Assembly: GCA_025361565.1 (NCBI GenBank)
Contig: JANYKN010000104.1
Location: 34,520 to 98,519 of the forward strand
Source of the DNA: Bacteroidota bacterium
GTDB lineage: Bacteria > Bacteroidota > Bacteroidia > Bacteroidales > NBLH01
Direction of reading: 5' to 3'
DNA length: 64,000 nucleotides
Shown here: positions 56,547 through 63,706 of the stretch, one piece after another
How positions within the stretch are numbered: the first letter of the stretch is position 1
Layout: each line of letters starts with the position of its first letter
Notes under the pieces: generated by a model
Databases searched by the model: none
What the model saw: only the letters and a program-made list of their open reading frames with translations
Told to the model about the DNA's origin: nothing
Made by a program: the position numbers and the translations under genes

Positions 56547-56915
56547 TTAATACTGGCTTAAAATATCCTTCTTCTCGGCATCTGCCCAGAATTCTTCAAG
56601 ATTGTAAAAATCCCTTGATTCTCGTTGGAAAACATGTACGATTACATCCATATAATCCAAAAGAATCCAGATTGCATTTTCAAATCCTTCCCTATGCAAT
56701 GCATTCTCATGCATGTCCTTTTTAACTACAAATTCAACTGAACCTGCAATTGCATCAACCTGAGTTGTTGAATCTGCGTCACAAATTACAAAGTAATCGC
56801 ATAATGAATTGTTTGTTGATTTCAAGTTTAAAACCACTATATTTTTGGCCTTTTTTTCTTGCATTCCTAATACTACCGCATCTACAAGCTTTTCTGTCGA
56901 ATAATTCTTTATCAC
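56547..56915 (-). CDS. rsfS: Ribosome silencing factor RsfS (YbeB/iojap)
   Basis: A 122-residue protein that binds L14 and keeps the subunits apart when nutrients are low. Seen: KLVDAVVLGMQEKKAKNIVVLNL at the start, DYFVICDADSTTQVDAIA in the middle, HREGFENAIWILLDYMDVIVHVFQRESRDFYNLEEFWADA at the end. This last block is the family hallmark. Length fits. Adjacent to ftsH, as in other Bacteroidota. With the HPF-like gene 2.7 kb away, two ribosome-quieting proteins are close together. Confidence 0.96.
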   Translation of the reverse strand: MIKNYSTEKLVDAVVLGMQEKKAKNIVVLNLKSTNNSLCDYFVICDADSTTQVDAIAGSVEFVVKKDMHENALHREGFENAIWILLDYMDVIVHVFQRESRDFYNLEEFWADAEKKDILSQY

Positions 56916-57192
56916 AAGTCTTTATTTTAATTAATTTGCAAATTTAGTCATTTTTTAAAACTTTATACGCCTTTATTTTAAAGTATCCGATTGATATTAA
57001 AACAAAGATTTGAAAATAATCATCATGAATACCTTTTAAACATTGAAATTTTTGACATAGTACAAAAAACTGGTTGTACTAAATAGACTAATAGCAACGA
57101 ATTATTAAAGTAAATTAACATTTCAAGTTTAAATTTTGTGACAATTTGAATCATGAAAACATTCTATTCAATTTTTAATTACCTTCGCTTAT

Positions 57193-58281
57193 ATGGAAAT
57201 TTCAAACCATAATTTGCGTAAAATAATCCATGTTGATATGGATGCATTTTTTGCTTCTGTTGAGCAGAGAGATAATCCAGATTATCGTGGCAAACCAATT
57301 GCAGTAGGAGGTTTAGGTCAAAGGGGAGTTGTGGCAGCTGCAAGTTACGAAGCCAGAAAATATGGTGTTTATTCAGCAATGTCATCGAAAATTGCAAGAA
57401 AGAAATGCCCATTTCTTATTTTTGTTCACCCCAGGTTTGAGGCATATAAGCAGGTTTCGGACCATATAAGACAGATTTTCTTAGAATATACCGATTTGGT
57501 CGAACCTCTTTCATTAGATGAAGCTTATTTAGACGTAACAAGCCATAAAAAAGGAAAACCTTCGGCTACTTTAATCGCAAAAGAAATTAAAGATAGAATT
57601 TATCAAGAAACCAGCTTGACGGCTTCGGCAGGTATTTCAATTAATAAATTTCTTGCTAAAACAGCCTCGGATTATCGAAAACCAAATGGAATTTTTCTTA
57701 TAAAACCAGAAGATGCTGAAGCATTTGTAGAAAATTTACCAATAGAAAAATTTTATGGTGTAGGAAAAGTAACTGCTAAAAAAATGAACCAATTGGGTAT
57801 TTTTAACGGCTTCGATTTAAAAAAGTTTTCGGAATACGATTTAATACGTCACTTTGGTAAAACCGGGAGCTATTATTACCATATTGCACGGGCAATTGAT
57901 AACAGGAAGGTTGAGCCATTCCGTGCTCAAAAATCGGTTGGTGCTGAAAACACTTTTGAGTCAGATTTATATGAAAAAGAAGATTTACTTTTCGAATTAA
58001 AAGCAATTGCTAATGATTTAATTGAAAGGATAATAAAAGCGCAAGCATTTGGCAGAACTTTGACAATTAAAGTAAAATTTAATGATTTTAAACAAATTAC
58101 GCGCAGCAAAACTTTTAGTGAAGAAATAGAAACTATGGAACAATTGTGGGATGGTACTTGCGAAATATTTAATTCAGTTGACTTGAAAGATCAAAAAGTC
58201 CGTCTATTGGGTCTTTCGGTTTCCGGTTTGGGTTCAATTGAAAAAGTTGGGGAACCCTTGCAATTGACATTCGATTTTTAA
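57193..58281 (+). CDS. dinB: DNA polymerase IV
   Basis: Y-family translesion polymerase of 362 residues. Seen: the first acidic motif IIHVDMDAFFASVEQRDNPDYRGKPIAVGG (about 12-41), the second with PLSLDEAYLDVT (about 102-113), the SAGISINKFLAKTASDYRKPNG segment, and the FYGVGKVTAKKMNQLGI helix-hairpin-helix. The little finger domain follows to the end. There is no C-terminal clamp-binding peptide clearer than LQLTFDF, which fits the expected QLxLF-like position. The following helical gene starts 9 bases downstream. Confidence 0.96.
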   Translation: MEISNHNLRKIIHVDMDAFFASVEQRDNPDYRGKPIAVGGLGQRGVVAAASYEARKYGVYSAMSSKIARKKCPFLIFVHPRFEAYKQVSDHIRQIFLEYTDLVEPLSLDEAYLDVTSHKKGKPSATLIAKEIKDRIYQETSLTASAGISINKFLAKTASDYRKPNGIFLIKPEDAEAFVENLPIEKFYGVGKVTAKKMNQLGIFNGFDLKKFSEYDLIRHFGKTGSYYYHIARAIDNRKVEPFRAQKSVGAENTFESDLYEKEDLLFELKAIANDLIERIIKAQAFGRTLTIKVKFNDFKQITRSKTFSEEIETMEQLWDGTCEIFNSVDLKDQKVRLLGLSVSGLGSIEKVGEPLQLTFDF

Positions 58282-58290
58282 ATAATCCCT

Positions 58291-58830
58291 ATGGAACCAT
58301 TTAATCAATTAGAAAAAGAAATAAAAGAAGATCATTTAAGAGCTTCTAAAATTACCATTGAAAAAAGTAAAATTAAAGCGCTAAACAACAAAGATTATTT
58401 TGAGGCAATTGTAAAAATAGGGCTCACTGATCAAAAACCATATTGCTGGCGATGCTCATGGGTTATTTCAAAAATTGCAATGATGGACATTTCATTAATC
58501 CACTCTTATACAAGGCAGATAATTAACTCATTATATAGTTTTAAATACGATAGTCAAATTGGAGGTTTCTTAAAAACCTTAAGTCTTTGCGGCCAGATTG
58601 ATCAAGATCAAATGGGCATTTTGGCAGATTATTGTATAAAAATCATATTTAATACAAAGAGGCCATCGCACAATAAATACTATGCAATTCAGGTTTTGAT
58701 TCGCATTGCAAAGGAGTTTCCCGAATTATCCAGGGAGTTTTCACTTGTTATTGAAGAAAACCTTCCATATTTCACCAAGCCATATTTAAAGAAGTTTGGG
58801 AAGGACGCTTTGCTAAAACTTGGGGCATGA
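58291..58830 (+). CDS. Uncharacterised helical-repeat protein
   Basis: A 179-residue helical protein that starts 9 bases after dinB and is probably translated from the same message. The pattern of paired helices (PYCWRCSWVISKIAMMDISLIHSYTRQIINSLY, then GFLKTLSLCGQI, then YAIQVLIRIAKEFPELSREF) suggests HEAT- or ARM-like repeats. There is no catalytic motif. A DNA-repair association is suggested by position only. Confidence 0.65.
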   Translation: MEPFNQLEKEIKEDHLRASKITIEKSKIKALNNKDYFEAIVKIGLTDQKPYCWRCSWVISKIAMMDISLIHSYTRQIINSLYSFKYDSQIGGFLKTLSLCGQIDQDQMGILADYCIKIIFNTKRPSHNKYYAIQVLIRIAKEFPELSREFSLVIEENLPYFTKPYLKKFGKDALLKLGA

Positions 58831-58896
58831 CACCATTGTTAATCATATGACATATCTTTAATTCCTTAAGCTTTCTATAGTTATTAAACAAAGTTT

Positions 58897-60213
58897 TTAC
58901 CTGAGTTTAATTTTATTCAGATTCCATACTGAAAAATAATTCCACATTTTTTTAGGGAAATAATTAAAAACCATTAATTTGCGCAATTTATAAGTTTTAT
59001 ATTGCCGCATCATCCCTAAATAAGAATTAACTGCCGATGCAAATTGATGTAATTCCTGTTTGCCAATTTCATTTTCATTTTTGCTTTCAAAAAACTCGTT
59101 CCATGATTTCAATGTTTTATAAAATCTGCCCTTGGATGAGTTTTTTATATAAATCCGAAAAGGTTTAATGTATGCCCCTAAAAACTGCATTCCTTTTGAA
59201 TAATGCTGCAGGTATATCTTTTTTGGGTGAAGTTCAAGTTTTAGCTCTGATTTAAGGTATTCTTTTATTTGTGGGATAAGCTTTTTAAGATATTCTTTGT
59301 CTTTATGGATAATTACAAAATCATCCACATAACGGCCATAATACCTGCATTTAAGTTTATGGGTTATCCATTGGTCAAAATCGTTCAGGTAAATATTGCT
59401 GAAAAGCTGCGATGTTAAATTGCCAATTGGCAAACCGCAGCCCTCTTTTGAACAAAATAGGCTTTTTGATGGTGGAAGACCTTGCCAGTCCCTAATACTT
59501 CCTTTCCTGATGTAATTTTCGACAGGATTGTTATAGATTATTTTTTTTAGCAGATAATAAACAAGCTCAAAATCAATTATTTCGTTCCATTTTTTTGCTG
59601 TTTTAAAAGCAAAGGCTCCGCTATCTTTGTGAGCGAGGGCTTCGCTATAAGCGAAACCCTCGCTTTCTGGGGAAGAAACTTCCCTGTGCCTGAATTTTTC
59701 CAAAACCGATTTTGTTTTGGAAAACAGCAAATCCTTATTGATGGACATGAAATAACCTTTAATGTCAAGCTTAAGGATATAACAATCATCATGATAATTT
59801 GATGAGCAGGATCTGATAAAGTGGTCTATCCGTTTTATTCCATAACTGGTACCCCTTCCTTTGCGGCAACTATAGCTGTCGTTGATAAAAATACGCTCGA
59901 AAATTGGGCTTATACAATTGAATACAAGGCGGTGCACAATCCTGTCGCGGAAATCTGCCGCAAATATCTCGCGCTGCACAGGGTGGAAATTGATAAAACA
60001 AACCGAAGGCTTTATTTTATAAGCACGGTTCCTAACTTCTTCAAACAGCTCAAACAAATTGCTTTCGTAATTTTGTTCAAAGGCCAGGCTGCTTTTTTTG
60101 TTCCGTTTGTTGCGGCGGGTATCGTAATAAGCCTGAAACAAATCATAAAGCAATTGCCTTTCGTTTGTAAATTTTGATTGCTGAAATGTATGATGGAATA
60201 AATTGAGTTGCAT
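58897..60213 (-). CDS. Diversity-generating retroelement reverse transcriptase
   Basis: RNA-directed DNA polymerase of 438 residues that copies the TR RNA with errors at adenines. Motif A ILKLDIKGYFMSIN lies at 146-159, the DGR hallmark GLPIGNLTSQLFSN at 260-273, and the catalytic YVDD at 295-298 in YYGRYVDDFVIIH. No maturase or endonuclease domain is present, which excludes a group II intron RT. Between motifs A and B residues about 176-208 (EVSSPESEGFAYSEALAH...) look like an insertion coded by a palindrome (59632-59664). It lies 87 bases after TR; avd and the target follow upstream. Confidence 0.96.
   Translation of the reverse strand: MQLNLFHHTFQQSKFTNERQLLYDLFQAYYDTRRNKRNKKSSLAFEQNYESNLFELFEEVRNRAYKIKPSVCFINFHPVQREIFAADFRDRIVHRLVFNCISPIFERIFINDSYSCRKGRGTSYGIKRIDHFIRSCSSNYHDDCYILKLDIKGYFMSINKDLLFSKTKSVLEKFRHREVSSPESEGFAYSEALAHKDSGAFAFKTAKKWNEIIDFELVYYLLKKIIYNNPVENYIRKGSIRDWQGLPPSKSLFCSKEGCGLPIGNLTSQLFSNIYLNDFDQWITHKLKCRYYGRYVDDFVIIHKDKEYLKKLIPQIKEYLKSELKLELHPKKIYLQHYSKGMQFLGAYIKPFRIYIKNSSKGRFYKTLKSWNEFFESKNENEIGKQELHQFASAVNSYLGMMRQYKTYKLRKLMVFNYFPKKMWNYFSVWNLNKIKLR
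59632..59664. repeat. 15-bp palindrome inside the RT coding sequence
   Basis: AGCGAGGGCTTCGCT (59632-59646), loop ATA, AGCGAAACCCTCGCT (59650-59664): a 15-bp stem with one mismatch. A second hairpin, GGGAAG-AAA-CTTCCC, lies at 59670-59684. It falls in a segment poorly matched to other DGR RTs as I recall them. A REP-like element inserted in frame is the simplest reading. A degenerate relative lies at 60579-60611. Confidence 0.65.
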
Positions 60214-60230
60214 TGCTTTTTATTTTTTTT

Positions 60231-60263
60231 AACCCCTCCAGCGTTTGGAACGCTGGAGGGGTT
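60231..60263. repeat. Perfect 15-bp hairpin in the TR-RT spacer
   Basis: AACCCCTCCAGCGTT (60231-60245), loop TGG, AACGCTGGAGGGGTT (60249-60263). It lies between TR (ends at 60301 in sense order) and the RT start at 60213. On the minus strand no T-run follows, so it is not a terminator for RT-directed transcripts. In the Bordetella phage DGR the RNA just downstream of TR is needed for cDNA priming; this hairpin is in the matching place. Confidence 0.75.
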
Positions 60264-60300
60264 GTTGGTTTAAAATAAACCATTCAGCCAAATACTCCCA

Positions 60301-60489
60301 GTCCTGGAGGCAACGAACTGAAAAACCAACAGAACGGTTGTTGTTGTTCATGTTTGCATTCGAGTTGTTGCTGTTGATGTTCAGGTTCCACGCATCCTCA
60401 TCATTATTTGGCGATGAAGACCAAAAGTTGGCGTTCTTTCCAATGTTGTTGAAATTACCATTGTTGTTGCGCCAACCACCAAACGGGGC
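60301..60489 (-). repeat. DGR template repeat (TR)
   Basis: Aligned without gaps to VR (61143-61331; shift of 842 bases) over 189 bp. I count 27 mismatches, all at plus-strand T, which is sense-strand A; none of the 131 other positions differs. TR has 58 sense adenines, so 27 of 58 are changed in VR. In the VR frame, TR is rich in AAC codons and would encode WRNNNGNFNNIGKNANFW and further Asn runs, the classic composition that lets A-changes reach many amino acids without making stops. It lies between avd and the RT gene. Confidence 0.97.
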
Positions 60490-60578
60490 CGAACATAATA
60501 ATAACGGCTTAACTCATCCAAACATTGTAAAGCCAATGAGTGGATATTCCATTCCTGGCACCAACCTTTGCTTTGGGC

Positions 60579-60611
60579 AGCGAGGCTTTCGACTGAAGCG
60601 AAGCCATCGCT
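60579..60611. repeat. Degenerate palindrome between avd and TR
   Basis: AGCGAGGCTTTCG (60579-60591) and CGAAGCCATCGCT (60599-60611) pair at 10 of 13 positions. It resembles the palindrome inside the RT gene (AGCGAGGGCTTCGCT). It may be an older copy of the same element. Confidence 0.45.
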
Positions 60612-60723
60612 TTAGGTATTTACAGCGCCAGGGCGTTATTGGACTAAAAAAGGCACACTTGCTTTTGAATAGACAAAAAACAACTCCGGCCATAATTTAG
60701 CTGATTAATAATTTTTATTAAAT

Positions 60724-61065
60724 TTATTTGGAGTGATTGTACCAACCTGCGAGTTGTTTTGATATGTTTTCAACCTGTTCATTTAATGCAACATGTCTTT
60801 TTAGGCCTATCTCGTTCAAATCTTTTAACACCCGTAAATACAACCTCACAATTTCAGTGTTTTCACGTGCATTATCAATCAACTCCAATTTGTTATGTGT
60901 TTTATTTGCTTTATATATAGTTGTTAACAAATCGGTTACCTCATTCTTCAATTTCTCTCCCAAAGTAAACTTATACTCCCGTTTAAGGCTTGCAGAGAAT
61001 TTAAAAATTTCCAGCAACAAATCATAAGCCGCTTTATAAACTGGTAGCTCATTAAATGCCCCCAT
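60724..61065 (-). CDS. avd: DGR accessory protein Avd (four-helix bundle, S23 family)
   Basis: A 113-residue, all-helical, basic protein of the four-helix-bundle/23S-IVP family to which DGR accessory variability proteins belong. Seen: LPVYKAAYDLLLEIFKFSASLKREYKFTLGEKLKNEVTDLLTTIYKANKT for the first two helices, ARENTEIVRLYLRVLKDL for the third, HVALNEQVENISKQLAGWYN for the fourth. In studied DGRs Avd pentamers bind the RT and the TR RNA. Here it sits between target and TR, 74 bases after the target stop. Position and fold together make the assignment strong. Confidence 0.92.
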   Translation of the reverse strand: MGAFNELPVYKAAYDLLLEIFKFSASLKREYKFTLGEKLKNEVTDLLTTIYKANKTHNKLELIDNARENTEIVRLYLRVLKDLNEIGLKRHVALNEQVENISKQLAGWYNHSK

Positions 61066-61084
61066 AAAGGTGTTTTTTAAAAAA

Positions 61085-61104
61085 AATTTCGCCCGCCAAA
61101 GGCG
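61085..61104 (-). terminator. GC-rich hairpin after the VR, followed by a T-run
   Basis: CCGCC (61092-61096), loop AAA, GGCGG (61100-61104). On the minus strand it is followed by GCGAAATTTTTTTT, so it may end part of the target-gene transcripts. DGR target genes often have a hairpin just past VR that enhances retrohoming; this one begins about 38 bp past VR. Confidence 0.5.
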
Positions 61105-61139
61105 GTATTAAAAAAATAATCAAATAACCAAATAATCAA

Positions 61140-62705
61140 CTAGTCCCGGAGGCAACGAACTGAAAAACCAACAGAACGGTCGTAGTGGCTCAGGCCTGCA
61201 CTCGAGTGGCTGCTGTCGATGCCCAGGCCCCACGCATCCTCATCACTACGCGGCGATGAAGACCAAAAGTAGGCGGTCTCCCCAATGCTGTTGAAATTAC
61301 CATTGGTGTAGCGCCAACCACCAAACGGGGCAGAAAACCCCGAATTGCCGCCTTGTTTTAGTGAATTGTAGGCAACCGGGCCACTACCTCCGGCTTGATT
61401 TAAAAGGGTTTCGAATTCTTCTTCACTTGGTAAATGCCAGCCACTTGGACAAACATTTTTGGCGGTTTCCCAATTGTACAGGTAGCCGTATTTTGTTACA
61501 TTGCTCAAATTGTTATCGTAGGCCCAGCATCCGCTGCCATAGTTAAAGGCAAGGTTTTCGGCCATCCATACCTGGTTGCCAATTTTTGTAATCTTGTAGT
61601 ATTTGTTGTCGCGGCTGTCGAGCAATTGGTTGGGCAGGTCTTTTGCCGCGCCTGTATTGCTTAACTGCTTACTGCTTTTAGCAGTAATATATGCAGTTTG
61701 GTTTTGGACAACGGTGGCGCTTTGTTCAAAATTCTCTTGCCCCTTTATTTCAATAGTGTGGCTGCCTGTGGTTATTTTGTTTAACTTGTTGCCCTTACTG
61801 TTGGCTTGTATAGTGCCAAATTTTTTTCCATCAAGGTATAGGTCGCCACCAATTTCCGAATCAATGCTTATGCTGCCATATTGTATTTCCACATTGCCAG
61901 CGTTAAATTCTACTTCTTCGGGTTGGTTGTTGTTTGTTGTATTGGTGTTGCCAACATCAACTGCCCCGTGCTTAAAATAAAAGTTGCCGGTTAGCATATT
62001 CCATTCTTGCGGGCACTGTGTATTTTCACTTTCCTTAAGCACATCAACACGGGTATTTTGGAATACCTCGGTTATATTTTGAGCTTTGTTCATTTGTTTT
62101 ACCAATTTTTCGGTAAATAGCCCATTGTTGCCGCTTCCATCACTAGCAGTTTCGCCTTCGCGCGTGGCAAAGGCAATTATGGTGCCGGCTGCCTGGTTTT
62201 TCACGGCTTGGAAACCACGGCTACCACCCCGCATCCACGACCTGAACGGGTTGTTTCGGCAGGCATCCAGTATCATCACGTTCAGGTGGCTTTGGTTTTC
62301 CTGGAATGCACGGTTTATAAAATTGATATTAAATGCCTCGAACTGGCAGTTTACCTTGTCGTTTAATTGCGCATCAACCGGAACCAGGTAATTTTCACCA
62401 TCAACCTGCACGCCATGCCCTGCATAAAAAAACAGGGCCACATCATAGTTTGTTATTTTATTGGTAAAATCAACGGTTGCCGACTGCATGGTTTTTAAAG
62501 TGGCATTGGTTTTTAATATTACCTCAAAACCAAGGCCCTTAAGCGTAGTGGCCATCAGGTTGGCATCGTTTACCGGATTTTTGAGTGCGCCACCATTTTG
62601 ATAAGCAGCATTGCCAATGATTAGGGCAATGCGCTTTTCGTTGCTTTGTGAGTTAATTGCCAATGCAATCGCCAGGCATAATAAAACGAGAGTGCTTCTT
62701 TTCAT
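61140..62705 (-). CDS. DGR target: secreted caspase-fold protein with PEGA-like and FISUMP/lectin-like domain
   Basis: A 521-residue exported protein. The ATG at 62705 (MKRSTLVLLCLAIALA) gives a Sec signal peptide; the upstream ATG adds eight polar residues in front. Residues about 24-240 are a C14 caspase-like domain with KRIALIIGNAAYQ, catalytic His97 in FFYAGHGVQ and Cys149 in ILDACRNNPF. About 270-345 is PEGA-like (GSISIDSEIGGDLYLDGKKF). About 360-521 is a FISUMP-type domain with GNQVWMAENLAF, GYLYNW and CPSGWHLPSEEEF. The VR codes for residues 459-521, the C-terminal end. Sense order: this gene, avd, TR, RT. Confidence 0.94.
   Translation of the reverse strand: MKRSTLVLLCLAIALAINSQSNEKRIALIIGNAAYQNGGALKNPVNDANLMATTLKGLGFEVILKTNATLKTMQSATVDFTNKITNYDVALFFYAGHGVQVDGENYLVPVDAQLNDKVNCQFEAFNINFINRAFQENQSHLNVMILDACRNNPFRSWMRGGSRGFQAVKNQAAGTIIAFATREGETASDGSGNNGLFTEKLVKQMNKAQNITEVFQNTRVDVLKESENTQCPQEWNMLTGNFYFKHGAVDVGNTNTTNNNQPEEVEFNAGNVEIQYGSISIDSEIGGDLYLDGKKFGTIQANSKGNKLNKITTGSHTIEIKGQENFEQSATVVQNQTAYITAKSSKQLSNTGAAKDLPNQLLDSRDNKYYKITKIGNQVWMAENLAFNYGSGCWAYDNNLSNVTKYGYLYNWETAKNVCPSGWHLPSEEEFETLLNQAGGSGPVAYNSLKQGGNSGFSAPFGGWRYTNGNFNSIGETAYFWSSSPRSDEDAWGLGIDSSHSSAGLSHYDRSVGFSVRCLRD
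61143..61331 (-). repeat. DGR variable repeat (VR), codons 459-521 of the target
   Basis: Exactly 63 codons, from Ala459 to the last residue. Compared with TR, 21 residues change, for example Asn to Tyr, Thr, Ser, Gly, Asp, His or Arg, Lys to Glu, Met to Leu and Gln to Arg. Invariant parts (APFGGWR, FWSSSP, DEDAW, RSVGFSVRCL) keep the fold. Identity stops at the stop codon on one side and one codon before Ala459 on the other. Confidence 0.97.
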
Positions 62706-62842
62706 TTTGGGTAAATTTTCAGTGTGCAATTATACTTTTTTCAAAAACTGCAATTTAAGAAAAAACAAGTATAGAACAAACAAATTTTGGTAAAGAGAAA
62801 TATTCTTTGATGTTTATCATCAATAATCTTTGCAAATGCCAA

Positions 62843-62874
62843 TTTGCTAATCATGTCTGCTTTTATTAGCTTTG
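62843..62874 (+). promoter_or_regulatory. Canonical Bacteroidota promoter of the toxin-antitoxin pair
   Basis: TTTG (62843-62846), 20 bases, then TAGCTTTG (62867-62874): both elements and the spacing match the TTTG-N19-21-TAnnTTTG consensus. The antitoxin ATG follows 18 bases later. Confidence 0.75.
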
Positions 62875-62892
62875 TATAAAAATAAAGTCAAA

Positions 62893-63246
62893 ATGATGAC
62901 AATTGCAGAATACCAAAATAAGCTTATCAAACAAATTTTGCTTATTGAAGATAAGTCGAAACTCAACGAAATTAGCAAATTGGTAAGGAATGTTGCACCA
63001 AAAATAAAGCTTTTAAAAAAACACAAAGATGAAGAAGAAAGAGACATCATGGAATTTGAAAGCTTTGAAGAATGGGATGCTTACCTTCAGTCAGAAGAAT
63101 ACCAAGATCCAGACCAATTTTTAACTGAATGGGGCATGACTTCATTGGAATTCAGGAAGTTTATTTGGGATGCGGAGCATAGTGGTTCGTTAAGTTACGA
63201 TGAATTTATTGAAGATATTAAAACATGGAGGGTCAATGAACCGTAA
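62893..63246 (+). CDS. Putative antitoxin of a RelE/ParE-type pair
   Basis: A 117-residue acidic, helical protein (MMTIAEYQNKLIKQILLIEDKSKLNEISKL...). A TTG 21 bases upstream lies in the -7 box, so I use the ATG at 62893 (62896 is nearly as good). N-terminal helices are followed by an acidic region with FESFEEWDAYLQSEEYQDPDQF. It overlaps the toxin gene by 11 bases, the usual arrangement for antitoxin before toxin. I do not recognise the antitoxin family by sequence; the call rests on size, charge, overlap and the toxin next to it. Confidence 0.65.
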   Translation: MMTIAEYQNKLIKQILLIEDKSKLNEISKLVRNVAPKIKLLKKHKDEEERDIMEFESFEEWDAYLQSEEYQDPDQFLTEWGMTSLEFRKFIWDAEHSGSLSYDEFIEDIKTWRVNEP

Positions 63247-63562
63247 AAGGATAATTGCCAAAGAATTCAGTGAGAATGCCCAAGAGATATTCAACTATAT
63301 CGATAAAGATTCAAAGAAAAATGCAGACAAATTTATTGCCGGATTATTAAACGAAATTAATACTATTGAAGCCAATCCCGAAGCCAATCCACCTGTTACC
63401 AACTTTCCCAACAAAACGCACCGCTACAGGTACAAAATTTTCATGAAATCTTTTAAGATTGTGTATAAGTGCCTTAAAGCTTCATTAATTTTTGTTGGAT
63501 TGCTGCATACCAGCCAGGGAAATTCAGCTTATCAAAAGCTTCGCAAAACAAAATATGATTAA
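63236..63562 (+). CDS. RelE/ParE-family toxin
   Basis: A 109-residue basic protein. The ATG at 63236 (MNRKRIIAKEFSENAQ) gives the family start; the upstream frame adds 12 residues of antitoxin-coding sequence. Seen: FSENAQEIFNYIDKDSKKNADKFIAGLLNEINTIEANP (the first two helices of the ParE/RelE fold) and the strands HRYRYKIFMKSFKIVYKCLKASLIFVGLLHTSQ. RelE-like members cut mRNA at the ribosome and ParE-like members act on gyrase; which applies here is not clear. Confidence 0.8.
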   Translation: MNRKRIIAKEFSENAQEIFNYIDKDSKKNADKFIAGLLNEINTIEANPEANPPVTNFPNKTHRYRYKIFMKSFKIVYKCLKASLIFVGLLHTSQGNSAYQKLRKTKYD

Positions 63563-63662
63563 TTATTTATCTTTCGGGCTTAATTGGCAGATAAGTTAAA
63601 TTAATTCCGACCTATTGAAATTCTTCCAACACTTTAGTTTCTATTTGGCAATTTGATATAAC

Positions 63663-63698
63663 AAAAAAAGGCCAGCCGAAATGAATCAACTGACCTTT
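63663..63698 (-). terminator. rRNA operon terminator
   Basis: AAAGGCCAG (63667-63675) pairs with CTGACCTTT (63690-63698) with one wobble; on the minus strand it is followed by TTTTTTTGT. It lies just after 5S rRNA. Confidence 0.85.
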
Positions 63699-63706
63699 TA
63701 AATAAA

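Noticed and set aside
48581..57090. TGTACTAAAT seen three times (near 48584, 53748 and 57074)
   Set aside because: Only ten bases are shared, the flanks diverge, and positions relative to genes are inconsistent; chance in AT-rich DNA is likely.
58897..60213. RT as part of a group II intron or a retron
   Set aside because: No maturase/endonuclease domain or intron RNA, and no msr/msd. The IGNLTSQ motif, avd and the TR/VR pair identify a DGR.
60245..60700. 151-residue plus-strand frame across TR
   Set aside because: It runs antisense to TR and its low-complexity product reflects the antisense of AAC-rich template; no family resemblance.
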